Numbered from the stretch's first letter, positions 1-9,524 are shown. The stretch: 33,641 nucleotides of DNA from Leyella stercorea DSM 18206 (GCF_000235885.1 NZ_JH379378.1:1-33641); one strand, 5' to 3'. The notes: a model not told the origin generated them from the letters alone. Translations and numbers: made by a program.

Positions 1-58
1 TTAGAATAAGGGAGTTTTGACACACCTTCCACATCGGGCTTTCGTGCTCATACCACAT

Positions 59-82
59 GGCTACGGCAAGAATGCCGTAGCC
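59..82. repeat. Hairpin repeat, copy 1 (10-bp stem, 4-base loop)
   Basis: GGCTACGGCA and TGCCGTAGCC form a perfect 10-bp stem around the loop AGAA, followed by TCCTAC and a pyrimidine-rich stretch that runs into the uvrB stop codon. The arrangement closely matches the hairpin at 26227-26249, which also has a 10-bp stem, an AGA loop and a TCCTAC tail ahead of a minus-strand stop. It may terminate a plus-strand gene lying left of the window, or be a dispersed intergenic repeat used as a terminator. Confidence 0.6.
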
Positions 83-91
83 TCCTACCCT

Positions 92-2161
92 CTACTCTTT
101 TAGTTTTAACTCGTCCTGCAAGCGCACAATCTCGTCGCGGTACTGCGCAGCTTGCAGGAAGTCGAGATTTTTCGCCGCAGCCTTCATCAGTTCGGTGGTG
201 TCGGCAATGCTCTTCTCAAGCTGCTTGCGCGTCATGCGCTTCACTACGGGATCGGCAGCGAAAGCCGTTGGTTCTGGTTCGATATATGGGCGGTAAGAAG
301 TAGATGTGGGGCGAGGTTGAGACGTTGATACTGGTGCTGAGTTCTCAGTCGACTTTGCACTGTCCATGAAACCTGAGAGTGCCCCCTTGATGTCCTTGCG
401 TATCTGCTGCGGAACGATACCGTGGTCGGCGTTATACTTCAACTGCAACTGGCGGCGGCGTGCCGTCTCGTCGATGGTTCGCTGCATGCTGTCGGTTATC
501 TTGTCGGCGTACATTATAACCTTTCCGTTCACGTTGCGCGCCGCTCTACCAGCGGTCTGCGTAAGCGAGCGATGACTGCGCAGGAAGCCCTCCTTGTCGG
601 CATCGAGGATAGCCACAAGCGACACTTCGGGCAGGTCCAATCCCTCGCGCAGAAGGTTTACGCCTACAAGCACGTCGTACATACCGGCACGCAGGTCGTT
701 CATAATCTTCACGCGGTCGAGCGTTGCCACGTCGCTGTGTATATAGTTGGCGCGTACGTCGTGGGCAAGAAGATACTCGGTAAGCTCTTCCGCCATACGC
801 TTCGTGAGCGTGGTGACAAGTACACGCGAGTCGTGCTCACGACACTGCACAATCTCCTCAAACAAGTCGTCAATCTGGTTCTCGCTCGGTCGCACTTCGA
901 TGATTGGGTCGAGCAGTCCGGTAGGACGTATAATCTGTTCAACCACAACGCCTCCTGCCTCATCTAACTCGAAGTCAGCAGGCGTTGCAGACACGTACAC
1001 AACTTGATTGATCATGTCCATGAACTCGTCGAACTTCAACGGGCGGTTGTCGAACGCGGCAGGCAGACGGAAACCATACTCCACAAGGTTCTGTTTGCGG
1101 GCGCGGTCGCCACCATACATAGCACTGATCTGTGGCACCGACACATGGCTCTCGTCTATAAACATAAGAAAGTCCTTCGGGAAGAAATCGAGCAGACAGT
1201 AAGGGCGCTGCCCTGGTTCGCGTCCGTCGAAGTAGCGCGAGTAGTTTTCGATGCCGGAGCAATGTCCAAGTTCCTTTATCATCTCCATGTCGTACTCCAC
1301 GCGCTCTTTGATGCGCTGCGCACGAATATGGTCGCCCACCGACTCGAAGAAGTCGATTTGTTTAAGCAAGTCGTCCTGTATAAGGCGTATTGCCGATTCG
1401 GTCTGCTCCTTCGATGTGACGAACAGATTGGCAGGATAAATCTTATAGTCGGCAAACTCGGCAATGCGTTTGAACGTAACGCTATCCACCTCCTCAATGC
1501 TGTCTATCTCATCGTCCCACCATGTTATGCGTAGCACATTGTCGCTGTAAGCCATGAACACATCCACAGTATCGCCTTTCACGCGGAATGTACCACGCGT
1601 TAAGTCTATATCGTTGCGCAGATATAGCGCATCAACGAGTTTACGCAAGAAAGCGTTGCGGTCTACCGTTTCGCCCCTCTTCACCGAGATGACGCTATTC
1701 GCCATAGCCGTAGGACCACCCATACCGTAGATGCACGACACCGACGATACGACAACAACGTCCTTTCTGCCCGAGAGCAGCGCACTTACAGCCGACAGAC
1801 GCAGTTTGTCGATGTCCTCGTTGATGGCAAGGTCTTTCTCTATGTACGTATCCGACGACGGCAGATAAGCCTCCGGCTGATAGTAGTCGTAGTACGAAAC
1901 GTAATACTCCACGGCGTTGTCGGGGAAGAAGCTCTTCATCTCCTCATACAACTGTGCAGCAAGCGTCTTGTTATGGCTCAATATGAGCGTAGGTCGCCCC
2001 ACGTTAGCTATGACATTAGCCATAGTGAACGTCTTGCCCGAACCCGTTACGCCAAGCAATACTTGGGCATGTTCGCCGTTCATCACTCCGTCGGTGAGCT
2101 GGCGTATCGCCTCGGGCTGGTCGCCCGTAGGCTGAAACTTTGAGGATATCTTGAAGTCCAT
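92..2161 (-). CDS. uvrB: Excinuclease ABC subunit B (UvrB)
   Basis: UvrB is the DNA-damage verification helicase of nucleotide excision repair; it receives DNA from UvrA and then recruits UvrC. The 689-aa length is normal for the family. Walker A GVTGSGKT lies at residues 37-44, the aromatic damage-probing beta-hairpin (YYDYYQPEAYLP) at about 89-100, DESHVS and the motif VI-like QTAGRAARN follow in order, and a C-terminal UVR motif that contacts UvrC occupies roughly 650-685. The ATG at 2161 sits about 40 bases downstream of a full promoter (2203-2234). The gene diverges from bamD. Nothing is broken or missing. Confidence 0.97.
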   Translation of the reverse strand: MDFKISSKFQPTGDQPEAIRQLTDGVMNGEHAQVLLGVTGSGKTFTMANVIANVGRPTLILSHNKTLAAQLYEEMKSFFPDNAVEYYVSYYDYYQPEAYLPSSDTYIEKDLAINEDIDKLRLSAVSALLSGRKDVVVVSSVSCIYGMGGPTAMANSVISVKRGETVDRNAFLRKLVDALYLRNDIDLTRGTFRVKGDTVDVFMAYSDNVLRITWWDDEIDSIEEVDSVTFKRIAEFADYKIYPANLFVTSKEQTESAIRLIQDDLLKQIDFFESVGDHIRAQRIKERVEYDMEMIKELGHCSGIENYSRYFDGREPGQRPYCLLDFFPKDFLMFIDESHVSVPQISAMYGGDRARKQNLVEYGFRLPAAFDNRPLKFDEFMDMINQVVYVSATPADFELDEAGGVVVEQIIRPTGLLDPIIEVRPSENQIDDLFEEIVQCREHDSRVLVTTLTKRMAEELTEYLLAHDVRANYIHSDVATLDRVKIMNDLRAGMYDVLVGVNLLREGLDLPEVSLVAILDADKEGFLRSHRSLTQTAGRAARNVNGKVIMYADKITDSMQRTIDETARRRQLQLKYNADHGIVPQQIRKDIKGALSGFMDSAKSTENSAPVSTSQPRPTSTSYRPYIEPEPTAFAADPVVKRMTRKQLEKSIADTTELMKAAAKNLDFLQAAQYRDEIVRLQDELKLKE

Positions 2162-2202
2162 GTGTCGTCATTAAATTAAAATACACGCAAAAAGCGGAAC
2201 TA

Positions 2203-2234
2203 CAAATATATACAAAAGAAAGAAAACGCTCAAA
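2203..2234 (-). promoter_or_regulatory. Promoter of uvrB
   Basis: Read on the minus strand, TTTG (2234-2231), 20 bases, then TATATTTG (2210-2203) match the Bacteroidetes sigma-ABfr pattern TTTG-N19/20-TAnnTTTG. It would give a leader of about 35-40 bases before the uvrB ATG. Confidence 0.7.
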
Positions 2235-2334
2235 CATTTTATCGTTTTTATTCTAAAAAGATGCCATTAAGCCGTAATAACATGCAAAATCAGCAAGTTA
2301 TAGCGTGAAGATTTTATAAAAAGAGAAAGTATTC

Positions 2335-2365
2335 TTTGTAGTTAAATAAATAATATGTATTTTTG
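2335..2365 (+). promoter_or_regulatory. Promoter of the bamD-rpoZ-DUF4293 operon
   Basis: TTTG (2335-2338), 19 bases, then TATTTTTG (2358-2365) fit the Bacteroidetes consensus. The upstream in-frame ATG at 2363 lies inside the -7 box, so it cannot be in the mRNA. This decides that bamD starts at 2387. Confidence 0.75.
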
Positions 2366-2386
2366 CAGTTCAAAAAGTATCGAATT

Positions 2387-3211
2387 ATGAAGAAATCACT
2401 ATATGCTGCAATTCTTGCAACGGTTCTCTTCTCGAGTTGCGCCAATGAGTTCAACCGGGTCTACAAGACCTCTGACAACACATACAAATACGAATATGCC
2501 AAAGAGAGTTATGCCAACGGCAAGTATGTGCGCGCATCATCATTGTTGCAAGGTTTGGTGACAATGCAGAAAGGCACCGACAACGCTCAAGAGAGTCTTT
2601 ACATGTTGGCTATGGCTGAATACAATAGTAAGGACTACGAGGGAGCAGCCGCTACATTCAAGAAATACTTCCAAAGTTATCCCAAAGGCGTATACGCGGA
2701 GAAGGCAGAGTTCTACATCGGCATGAGCCTCTACAACTGCACACCGGAGCCGCGTCTCGACCAATCGCAGACAGTAAACGCCATCGCTGCCTTCCAGGAG
2801 TATATGGATCTCTATCCCGACGGCGAGGATCGTGCTACTGCGCAGCAGAAACTCTTCGAGTTGCAGGACAAACTGGTGCAGAAAGAACTCTACTCAGCTC
2901 AGCTCTACTACGACCTCGGTCAGTACTTCGGCAACTGCACATACGGAGGTAACAACTACGAGGCTTGCATCATCACTGCTCAGAACGCTCTGAAAGACTA
3001 TCCTTACACCAACTTGCGCGAGAAGTTTTCGCTGCTCGTGATGAAGAGCAAGTTCGAACTGGCACAGCAGAGTGTTGAGGAGAAGAAGCTTGAGCGCTAC
3101 CAGGATGCAGAGGACGAGTGCTACGGATTTATCAACGAGTACCCCGACTCAAAAAACAAGGCTACCGCAGAGAAGTACATAAACAAGTGTAAGAACTACA
3201 TCAAAGATTAA
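2387..3211 (+). CDS. bamD: Outer membrane protein assembly factor BamD
   Basis: BamD is the essential TPR lipoprotein of the BAM complex, which folds beta-barrel proteins into the outer membrane. The 274-aa product begins MKKSLYAAILATVLFSSC, a lipoprotein signal peptide with the acylated Cys after FSS. Tandem TPR-like helices follow, including a block at about 30-120 (SLYMLAMAEYNSKDYEGA) and pairs ending in YPDG and YPDS. The start at 2387 is chosen over 2363 because the latter is within the promoter and would add eight residues ahead of the signal peptide. It is the first gene of an operon with an omega-like protein and a DUF4293 protein. Confidence 0.9.
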   Translation: MKKSLYAAILATVLFSSCANEFNRVYKTSDNTYKYEYAKESYANGKYVRASSLLQGLVTMQKGTDNAQESLYMLAMAEYNSKDYEGAAATFKKYFQSYPKGVYAEKAEFYIGMSLYNCTPEPRLDQSQTVNAIAAFQEYMDLYPDGEDRATAQQKLFELQDKLVQKELYSAQLYYDLGQYFGNCTYGGNNYEACIITAQNALKDYPYTNLREKFSLLVMKSKFELAQQSVEEKKLERYQDAEDECYGFINEYPDSKNKATAEKYINKCKNYIKD

Positions 3212-3250
3212 TAACAATATTTGAACATACAAAATTCAATTATAAAATAT

Positions 3251-3589
3251 ATGGATTATAAAAAGTCAAAAGCACCAGTAAACACAGTGACACGCAACAT
3301 CATGGACCTCTGTGATCAGACTGGAAACATCTACGAGAGCGTAGCTATCATTTCTAAGCGTGCAAACCAGATTGCTGTAGAAATCAAGCAGGATCTCAAC
3401 AAGAAGTTGGCTGAATTCGCTTCGTACAACGATTCGCTCGAGGAAGTGTTCGAAAACCGTGAGCAGATTGAAATCTCACGCTACTACGAGAAACTGCCGA
3501 AGCCAACACTTTTGGCAACCCAGGAGTTCATTGAGGGCAACGTTTACTTCCGCGACCCGTCACAGGACAACAATCAAGAGCAGGCGTAA
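3251..3589 (+). CDS. rpoZ: DNA-directed RNA polymerase omega subunit-like protein (Rpb6/omega family)
   Basis: A 112-aa protein matching the Bacteroidetes form of the small RNA polymerase subunit. The segment NIYESVAIISKRANQIAVEI (about 26-45) corresponds to the conserved omega/Rpb6 helix that clamps beta-prime. The rest is family-specific and charged (FENREQIEISRYYEKLPKP). I start at the ATG at 3251 (MDYKKSKAP) because relatives begin with MDYKK; an ATG at 3221 would add ten residues. It lies 39 bases after bamD, and its TAA overlaps the next ATG. The omega assignment rests on recalled relatives and is less certain than the neighbouring calls. Confidence 0.75.
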   Translation: MDYKKSKAPVNTVTRNIMDLCDQTGNIYESVAIISKRANQIAVEIKQDLNKKLAEFASYNDSLEEVFENREQIEISRYYEKLPKPTLLATQEFIEGNVYFRDPSQDNNQEQA

Positions 3590-4041
3590 TGATACAACGT
3601 AAGCAATCGTTGTTCCTCTTGCTCGCTTTCATTGCCACGGTGGTTTGCCTTTGCTTGCCTATAGCAGAGATAGCACCGATGGGAATGGGCGGAAGCATTA
3701 AGCTCTATAACCTCTGCATCATCACAAGCGCAGGTGCCAACTACTCCGTATGCGGATTGTTCGGCATCCTCGCAATGAGTGCAGCACTCAGCTTGGGAAC
3801 AATATTCCTCTACAACAACCGAAAGCTACAGAGCAAGTTTTGCGTATGCAACCTATTCTTACTCATAGCATGGTACATCGTACTGGGAGTGACAGCACGC
3901 AACACATCGCCTGTTGACTTCTCTTTCAACTTAGCTTTCGCAGCATGTCTGCCTGCCATAGCTGCCATCTTGGTGTTTATGGCTCGCGCTGGAGTGATAC
4001 ACGATGAGAAACTCGTGCGTGCAGCAGACAGAATTAGATAA
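3589..4041 (+). CDS. DUF4293 family membrane protein
   Basis: A 150-aa integral membrane protein of unknown function found in Bacteroidetes. It begins MIQRKQS and has about four hydrophobic helices (roughly residues 8-28, 50-72, 82-100 and 112-132). The tail is basic and presumably cytoplasmic. The ATG overlaps the stop codon of the omega-like gene (TAATG), so the two are translationally coupled. It is the last gene before the strong hairpin at 4064-4107. The family assignment comes from the MIQRKQ-type start, the size and the position after the omega gene. Confidence 0.8.
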   Translation: MIQRKQSLFLLLAFIATVVCLCLPIAEIAPMGMGGSIKLYNLCIITSAGANYSVCGLFGILAMSAALSLGTIFLYNNRKLQSKFCVCNLFLLIAWYIVLGVTARNTSPVDFSFNLAFAACLPAIAAILVFMARAGVIHDEKLVRAADRIR

Positions 4042-4063
4042 GAACTTTTATAATTTACATACT

Positions 4064-4107
4064 ACGACAAAGGCTGTGAAGCGATAATGCTTCACAGCCT
4101 TTGTCGT
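4064..4107 (+). terminator. Intrinsic terminator of bamD-rpoZ-DUF4293
   Basis: A perfect 19-bp stem (4064-4082 with 4089-4107), loop GATAAT, followed by TTTGTTG. The T-rich tail is on the plus-strand side, so it mainly serves the plus operon. It also separates that operon from the converging glycosyl hydrolase gene. Confidence 0.85.
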
Positions 4108-4193
4108 TTTGTTGCCATTGAACCATGCTACAGTAACGCGGTATAGTTGCTTTCGCAGCGTTGGAACGATACTACCATAACTATTAGTTCAAC

Positions 4194-5714
4194 TTACAGC
4201 TTCAGCTTCTTCTTCACTGGCTTACTCTCATTGCTCATGCGGTCGAGTGCCGTCACAACGTATGTATAACGTGCAGTGCCGTCAACGTAAGGCAACTTAT
4301 AGTGCTCTTTGTCGGTGATAGTAACTATCTTTGCAGGATTATCCAAATTGATTTTCTCACCCTTCTCAAAGCGATAAACGACATACTTGTGCACCTCATC
4401 ATCCCAATGCTTAGCCTTAGGCTTTGTCCAGAACAACACGTATCCGTCGCTTGTCCACACCGGCTTCACCTTCTTCGGCTTCTTCGGAGCCTTCGAATCG
4501 ATGAAAGGCATCAACGGTTGCAGGGCTGGATAACGCCAATACTTATTACGGAGCATTGTGCCATAGTTGCCTACATTGTCTACTGCAGCCTTAGCATACC
4601 AAAGTACGGTGCCGTCTACGTTAGGCAACTTGGAGTGCAACGCAAACTTAGCCGGCATCTGATTTATCTTCGGGTTGTCCACATCAGCAAACTTCGCTGT
4701 GCGTTCCACATCTTCACCGATATACAACGGACGTGCCGATGCGTAGCGGTTCCACCACTCTATCAGTGTCTTATAGTCGGCTGCGGTATGACCAATCTGC
4801 CAATACAACTGTGGCACACTATAGTCAATCCATCCGTTGTTCACCCACAACAGTACGTCGGCATAAAGGTCGTCATAGTTCTGTGTACCCTTGGTAAGGC
4901 TGCCCACCTCTACTCCATCGCGTTTGTTGCGATAGATGCCAAAAGGCGATATGCCGAACTTCACCCACGGCTTCAGACGGTGGATAGCTTCGCCACACTC
5001 CTTAATGAACACGTTCACATTGTCACGGCGCCAGTCCTCACGATTGCTGATGCCATTGCTGTTCGCAGCATATTCGCGGTCGTCTGGTATCTGCAGCCCA
5101 GCTACTGGGTACGGATAGAAATAGTCATCCATGTGTATGCCGTCAATGTCGTAACGCTCGACGATGTCGTTCACCACATTTATTATATACTCGCGGTTCT
5201 CGCGCATACCTGGATTAAGAATGAAGAGTCCGTCGTAAGGGAACACACGTCCCGGATTGGTCATTGCTATGTGTTTCGGGTCGAGACTCGAAGTGAATTT
5301 AGTCTTTGCACGATATGGGTTAAGCCAAGCGTGCAACTCCATGCCACGCTTGTGGCACTGGTCGATCATCCACTGCAGTGGGTCCCAGTACGGTTGCGGT
5401 GCCTTACCCTGTACGCCTGTAAGGAAGCGGCTCCACGGCTCAATATCACTCTGATAGAGAGCATCGCACTCGGCACGCACTTGGAAGAAGATAGCGTTCA
5501 CACCATCCTTCTGCAACTCGTCGAGTTGATAGGTCAGTGTCTGCTGCATCTTCTCGGTAGACATACCGATGAACTGCCCGTTTACGCACTGAATCCACGC
5601 TCCGCGAAACTCACGCTTCTTAGGCGTGTAGCCATTACTGGCAGCAAACAGATTGGCACAGAAAATCAGCAGTGCCAAGAAAAAGATTTTTCTAATGTTT
5701 AGATTGTTTGTCAT
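4194..5714 (-). CDS. Secreted glycosyl hydrolase of the GHL10/DUF187 (YngK-like) family
   Basis: A 506-aa protein with an N-terminal signal peptide (IFFLALLIFCANLFA) followed by the family-typical opening KREFRGAWIQCVNGQ. The catalytic TIM-barrel domain spans about 33-400, with FFQVRAECDALYQS, ELHAWLNPYRAK and DGIHMDDYFYPYP as conserved strand-end motifs; the paired Asp in HMDDYFYP is the likely active-site region. A fibronectin-III-like domain follows at about 415-500. Relatives are periplasmic or surface enzymes thought to act on polysaccharide or peptidoglycan-derived glycans; the substrate is unknown here. It is last in a minus-strand run, 58 bases after the TPR gene. Confidence 0.88.
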   Translation of the reverse strand: MTNNLNIRKIFFLALLIFCANLFAASNGYTPKKREFRGAWIQCVNGQFIGMSTEKMQQTLTYQLDELQKDGVNAIFFQVRAECDALYQSDIEPWSRFLTGVQGKAPQPYWDPLQWMIDQCHKRGMELHAWLNPYRAKTKFTSSLDPKHIAMTNPGRVFPYDGLFILNPGMRENREYIINVVNDIVERYDIDGIHMDDYFYPYPVAGLQIPDDREYAANSNGISNREDWRRDNVNVFIKECGEAIHRLKPWVKFGISPFGIYRNKRDGVEVGSLTKGTQNYDDLYADVLLWVNNGWIDYSVPQLYWQIGHTAADYKTLIEWWNRYASARPLYIGEDVERTAKFADVDNPKINQMPAKFALHSKLPNVDGTVLWYAKAAVDNVGNYGTMLRNKYWRYPALQPLMPFIDSKAPKKPKKVKPVWTSDGYVLFWTKPKAKHWDDEVHKYVVYRFEKGEKINLDNPAKIVTITDKEHYKLPYVDGTARYTYVVTALDRMSNESKPVKKKLKL

Positions 5715-5772
5715 TATGATTGTACTGATTATTTATATTTCATTTTCATCGTGTTGAATAACAATCACAGAA

Positions 5773-7785
5773 TTAGTTTTTAGAGGTCAATCGCTTTATA
5801 ACGCTATATGCATTATATAATCCGAGCTCGCCAGCCTTGCTCAAGTCGGCAATGCCTTCATGCTGCGAGCCGTTCTTTATGCGCGCCAATCCTCGGTTAT
5901 AGTAAGCCTCAGCGAGTCCGTTGTCGATATTTATGGCACGTGTAAAGTCGTCGATGGCGTGTACATAGTCCTTATTGACGAGCAGCGCACAACCGCGGTT
6001 GTAATACAGGAACTGGTTCTCATGATCGAGCATGATAGCCTGATTTAGGCAATCGACAACCTTTGAACGATTTAACGCAAACGTCATATCATGATTAAGC
6101 CTGTCTTTTTCGACAGTGCTATTCGACAATACAGTCGCATTGCTAAACTCGTTAGCCATCGACTGGCAGTAGGCTTTATGCCAAAGAGCCAATACGGATG
6201 TGCTGTCCGATTCGAGTACCGTATTAAGGTCGCTGAGCGCAGCGTCATAATTCTGCGTCACACTCTCTGCCACAGCCCTTTGGATGAGCAACGGCATGAT
6301 ACGCTTCTCGCTATGCTCGGCATTGATACGAGTCGACAGCGAGTCGACAACAGCAAGATAATGTTGCGAGAGCGTCTCGTCAAGGCGCTGCTGCTTGTTA
6401 TTAACATAGATAACAAGCGATGGGTTGCGTCGGTTGAATGCGTCAACACTCGGCACAAAAGGCTGATAAGAGCGCACATCATTAGCGTAGCGCACCAACG
6501 AGAGGCAGAACATCGGCAGCGGCTCGTTGCCAGCCACACGATTCTGTACACGTCCTCTATAATCGCTCTTGTATTCATGCTCAGCGGAGTTGTCGTCGGA
6601 CACTACAATTTGGTTATATTTCTCCATGTCTATCTCGCTGCGACGGCGCATCTGCTTCGCCTTAGCTGCGCTCCAACGCATCTGTTTGCCCACGCGCTTG
6701 TCCATCTGCGCCTTCAAGATGCGGAACTCGTCGAGTTCAGCCTTAGCCGTCATACCAAGACGGCGATAGCAGTTGGCACGTCGCGAAAGACCAGTCCAGA
6801 AGTTTGGAAACTGATTGATAACCGTTGAATAGTCGCGTATGGCAGCACGCAGATTGCCTGTCTTATCAAGCAATATGGCGCGGTTGAAGATTGCGAGCAC
6901 ATTCTTTGGCTCCATGCGTATCACGTAATCGAAGTCCTCAATGGCACGATTGTCGTCACCAAGGTTCATGCGGAGCAATCCACGATTATAATGAGCGAGG
7001 AAGTTATCGGGATCGAAATCTATGGCGGTGTCATAGTCGGACATCGCGCCACGTAGGTTGTTGGTATTATAGCGCGCCAAAGCACGGTTGACATAGTTGG
7101 CAGCGTTTTTCGGCTTCAGGTGTATCACCTTACTAAGATATGTGTCGGCATTCTTCCACTCGGCACGCGAGAGAGCAATCATGCCACGCATATTCCATGC
7201 ATCCACATCGTATGGAGCCACCTGCAGAGACTTGTCGAGCCATTTATCGGCAGTGAGTGTGTCGGCTTGCAAGAGATAGACCTGCGCCTTTAACGAATAG
7301 GCACTGGCATAGGACTTCCAACGTGTGATAACAGTATCAAGGTCGAGCTGCGCCTGAACGTAGTCCTTGTCCTCAATACGACAGAGCGCACGATTGTACC
7401 ACGCTGTTTGGTTCTGTGGGTTCAGATTTATAGAGCGTGTGTAATCGTCAATGGCTTGTGCATAGTGCTTCTGACGAATGCGGCAGAGTCCGCGCAACTC
7501 GAACATATTAAAGACATACGGATTAAGTTCTATCGCCTTGGTCACGTCAGCCTCAGAACCCGTATAGTCGTCGAGATAGAACTTTGCAAGTCCGCGATAA
7601 AACCAAGGCTCGTAGAGATAAGGCTTTGCAGCAAGAGCTTGGTTGAAATACTGAATAGAAAGCACATAGTCCTCATAGTACAATGCGCTCTGCCCCGAGA
7701 TAATAAGACGATTGGTGTTGTATTGCGCCCGTATCTCATGCAACGGCAGAATAGCAAGTAATATAAGGACTATGATATGCTTCAT
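5773..7785 (-). CDS. Exported tetratricopeptide repeat protein
   Basis: A 670-aa protein with a signal peptide (MKHIIVLILLAILPL), so probably periplasmic. It has two TPR blocks. The first, about 22-375, is nearly continuous with typical units ending in LNP, LKP, FDPDN and MEPKN. The second, about 500-665, resumes with NYDAALSDLNTVLESD and ends with YYNRGLARIKNGSQHEGI. A basic linker (about 375-495, with KRVGKQMRWSAAKAKQMRRR) separates them. TPRs are protein-binding scaffolds; partner and role are unknown. It starts 14 bases after def and lies in the ruvX-def transcription unit. Confidence 0.88.
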   Translation of the reverse strand: MKHIIVLILLAILPLHEIRAQYNTNRLIISGQSALYYEDYVLSIQYFNQALAAKPYLYEPWFYRGLAKFYLDDYTGSEADVTKAIELNPYVFNMFELRGLCRIRQKHYAQAIDDYTRSINLNPQNQTAWYNRALCRIEDKDYVQAQLDLDTVITRWKSYASAYSLKAQVYLLQADTLTADKWLDKSLQVAPYDVDAWNMRGMIALSRAEWKNADTYLSKVIHLKPKNAANYVNRALARYNTNNLRGAMSDYDTAIDFDPDNFLAHYNRGLLRMNLGDDNRAIEDFDYVIRMEPKNVLAIFNRAILLDKTGNLRAAIRDYSTVINQFPNFWTGLSRRANCYRRLGMTAKAELDEFRILKAQMDKRVGKQMRWSAAKAKQMRRRSEIDMEKYNQIVVSDDNSAEHEYKSDYRGRVQNRVAGNEPLPMFCLSLVRYANDVRSYQPFVPSVDAFNRRNPSLVIYVNNKQQRLDETLSQHYLAVVDSLSTRINAEHSEKRIMPLLIQRAVAESVTQNYDAALSDLNTVLESDSTSVLALWHKAYCQSMANEFSNATVLSNSTVEKDRLNHDMTFALNRSKVVDCLNQAIMLDHENQFLYYNRGCALLVNKDYVHAIDDFTRAINIDNGLAEAYYNRGLARIKNGSQHEGIADLSKAGELGLYNAYSVIKRLTSKN

Positions 7786-7799
7786 AAAATAATATGTGT

Positions 7800-8363
7800 T
7801 TATTTTCTGGGTATCTTCGTGCGATAAGCGCAGCGGAAACGACCTTGCAGAAGGTCCTTAAGCTTACCGCGAATCATCTGTTTGCGCATCGGCGATATAC
7901 GGTCGACGAACACTGTACCCTCCAGATGGTCGAACTCGTGCTGCATCACGCGAGCCAAGTAACCTTCCACCCATTCGTCGTGTTCTACGAAGTTCTCGTC
8001 TTGATAGCGTACATGTATGCGTGTCGGACGCTTCACATTCTCGTGTATTCCAGGCAGAGAGAGACATCCCTCCTCCATAGACTTCTTCTCAGAGTTCTCA
8101 TCATATTCAAGAATGTGCGGATTGATATAGGCACGTCTGAAACCCTTGTACTCTGGATAGTCCTCGCTGAGTACATCAATATCAATAACAACAACGCGAA
8201 TATCCAAACCAACCTGTGGAGCAGCAAGACCGATGCCGTCGCTTGCGTCCATTGTTTCAAACATATTAGCTATCAATGTCTGCAATTCGGGATAGTCGGG
8301 TGTGATGTCCTGAGCCTCTTTACGTAAGACAGCGTTGCCGTAAGTATAAATAGGTAAAATCAT
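7800..8363 (-). CDS. def: Peptide deformylase
   Basis: Removes the formyl group from the N-terminal methionine of nascent proteins. All three family motifs are intact: [10 protein letters not shown] (43-52), EGCLS (98-102, Cys metal ligand) and QHEFDHLEG (141-149, two His metal ligands and the catalytic Glu). The 187-aa length is normal. It lies 7 bases after ruvX and 14 bases before the TPR gene, so the three are very probably co-transcribed. Confidence 0.97.
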   Translation of the reverse strand: MILPIYTYGNAVLRKEAQDITPDYPELQTLIANMFETMDASDGIGLAAPQVGLDIRVVVIDIDVLSEDYPEYKGFRRAYINPHILEYDENSEKKSMEEGCLSLPGIHENVKRPTRIHVRYQDENFVEHDEWVEGYLARVMQHEFDHLEGTVFVDRISPMRKQMIRGKLKDLLQGRFRCAYRTKIPRK

Positions 8364-8370
8364 GATTCTT

Positions 8371-8787
8371 TTATTTTCCCTTCATCCGAAGGTAATCTTG
8401 TAGAATGATTGTGGCACTTATTTCGTCGACAAGTGCTTTGTTCTGACGGGCCTTCTTACTTATGCCACTATCAATAATCGTCTTATGAGCCAATACAGAT
8501 GTGAAGCGTTCGTCGTAGAACTCAACCGGAATGTCGGGAAGCGTCTTGCGCAACTTGGCTACAAACTGCTTCACACGAGGAAGGTTCTCGCTCGGCTCGC
8601 CGTTAAGTTGTTTCGGCTCACCCACAACGATACGTTCTACGCTCTCACGAGCCACGTAATTCTGCAAGAAACTCATAAGTTCGCACGTAGCAACTGTCGC
8701 CAATCCGCCAGCTATGATTTGTAGCGGATCGGTGACAGCTATACCCGTGCGCTTCTTTCCATAATCAATCGAAAGTATTCGCGCCAC
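8371..8787 (-). CDS. ruvX: YqgF/RuvX family putative pre-16S rRNA nuclease (Holliday junction resolvase-like)
   Basis: A 138-aa RNase H-fold protein. The first catalytic Asp is in [17 protein letters not shown] (about 4-20). [16 protein letters not shown] gives the second conserved strand, FYDERFTS the third, and [17 protein letters not shown] carries the C-terminal Asp. Family members process the 16S rRNA 5' end in E. coli and are often named Holliday junction resolvases. It sits between the SPOR gene (21 bases) and def (7 bases). Confidence 0.93.
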   Translation of the reverse strand: MARILSIDYGKKRTGIAVTDPLQIIAGGLATVATCELMSFLQNYVARESVERIVVGEPKQLNGEPSENLPRVKQFVAKLRKTLPDIPVEFYDERFTSVLAHKTIIDSGISKKARQNKALVDEISATIILQDYLRMKGK

Positions 8788-8808
8788 TATATTAATAATG
8801 TTTTAGAA

Positions 8809-9306
8809 TTATTTCTTGTAAAGAAGCCAAGCACCTGGGTACTGACCAATGAGCTGATCACGAGACTGTGCAGCCTCTCCCTTTGTTGCAAATGTAGCAG
8901 CAACAACGCGATAGAGGTTACGATCTGAATTGAATACAATCTGCGCATTGTGACCAGCTGCCTTCAACTGGCTCTGCAAGCCTTCCGCGTTAGCCTTCAC
9001 GCCGAAAGAACCAACAACAACGCTGAAGTTGTTCAAACCAGAACCATCAACAAGAGTAAAGTTCTCCGAACGTACTGCTACGTTGTCAGTGTTGTCTACA
9101 ACTGTTGTTTCCGTTACAGGTCGCTCTACGAGCGGAGCTACAACCGGCACTTCTTCTTGAACAGGTGCAACTGGCTGCTCTGCTGGTTGCTCCTGCTTTG
9201 CTTGAGCCTTCTCGTAAGCCTTCTTGTATGCGCTTTCGCTTGATTTACAGCTTGTAAATGCCAATACAGCACAGAGACCTGCGCACAAAAACATATTCTT
9301 CTTCAT
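8809..9306 (-). CDS. SPOR domain lipoprotein
   Basis: A 165-aa protein with a lipoprotein signal ending in FTSC (Cys at about residue 20). A low-complexity linker rich in Gln, Pro, Val and Glu spans about 30-80. A SPOR domain occupies about 92-163 (FSVVVGSFGVKANAEGLQSQ ... YRVVAATFATKGEAAQSRDQ ... PGAWLL). SPOR domains bind denuded peptidoglycan glycan strands, often at division sites, so the protein probably tethers envelope to cell wall. It is the first gene of the minus-strand run that continues through ruvX and def. Confidence 0.9.
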   Translation of the reverse strand: MKKNMFLCAGLCAVLAFTSCKSSESAYKKAYEKAQAKQEQPAEQPVAPVQEEVPVVAPLVERPVTETTVVDNTDNVAVRSENFTLVDGSGLNNFSVVVGSFGVKANAEGLQSQLKAAGHNAQIVFNSDRNLYRVVAATFATKGEAAQSRDQLIGQYPGAWLLYKK

Positions 9307-9481
9307 ATTCTTAAATGATTTAATTGATTTATCGATTGTCGTTTTTATACATTTTGATGCGAAATTACAAAATATATCATAAACAAAGGACTATCACGTG
9401 CATAAAGTTTGTTAAATAGGGCTGACACAAAATTTTTATTAAAAAAGTTGCAAAGAAATTACTTTATACAAAAACTTTTGC

Positions 9482-9489
9482 TATATTTG
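9482..9489 (+). promoter_or_regulatory. -7 promoter element of the YtxH operon
   Basis: TATATTTG matches TAnnTTTG and lies 36 bases before the YtxH ATG in a very AT-rich stretch. I see no good TTG at the usual 19-20 base spacing, so this is a partial match. Confidence 0.5.
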
Positions 9490-9524
9490 CACTATCATAA
9501 TTTATTAACTTAAAATTAAAAGAC

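Noticed and set aside
1..58. Possible tail of a minus-strand gene (TAA at positions 3-1)
   Set aside because: The frame ahead of it is only about 20 codons before the uvrB terminator region and gives no recognisable protein.
422..967. 181-aa plus-strand frame inside uvrB
   Set aside because: Antisense shadow of a well-conserved gene; no promoter or domain.
4302..5702. 466-aa open frame on the plus strand
   Set aside because: It lies entirely antisense to the glycosyl hydrolase gene, has no recognisable domain, and its composition is typical of a reverse-complement shadow.
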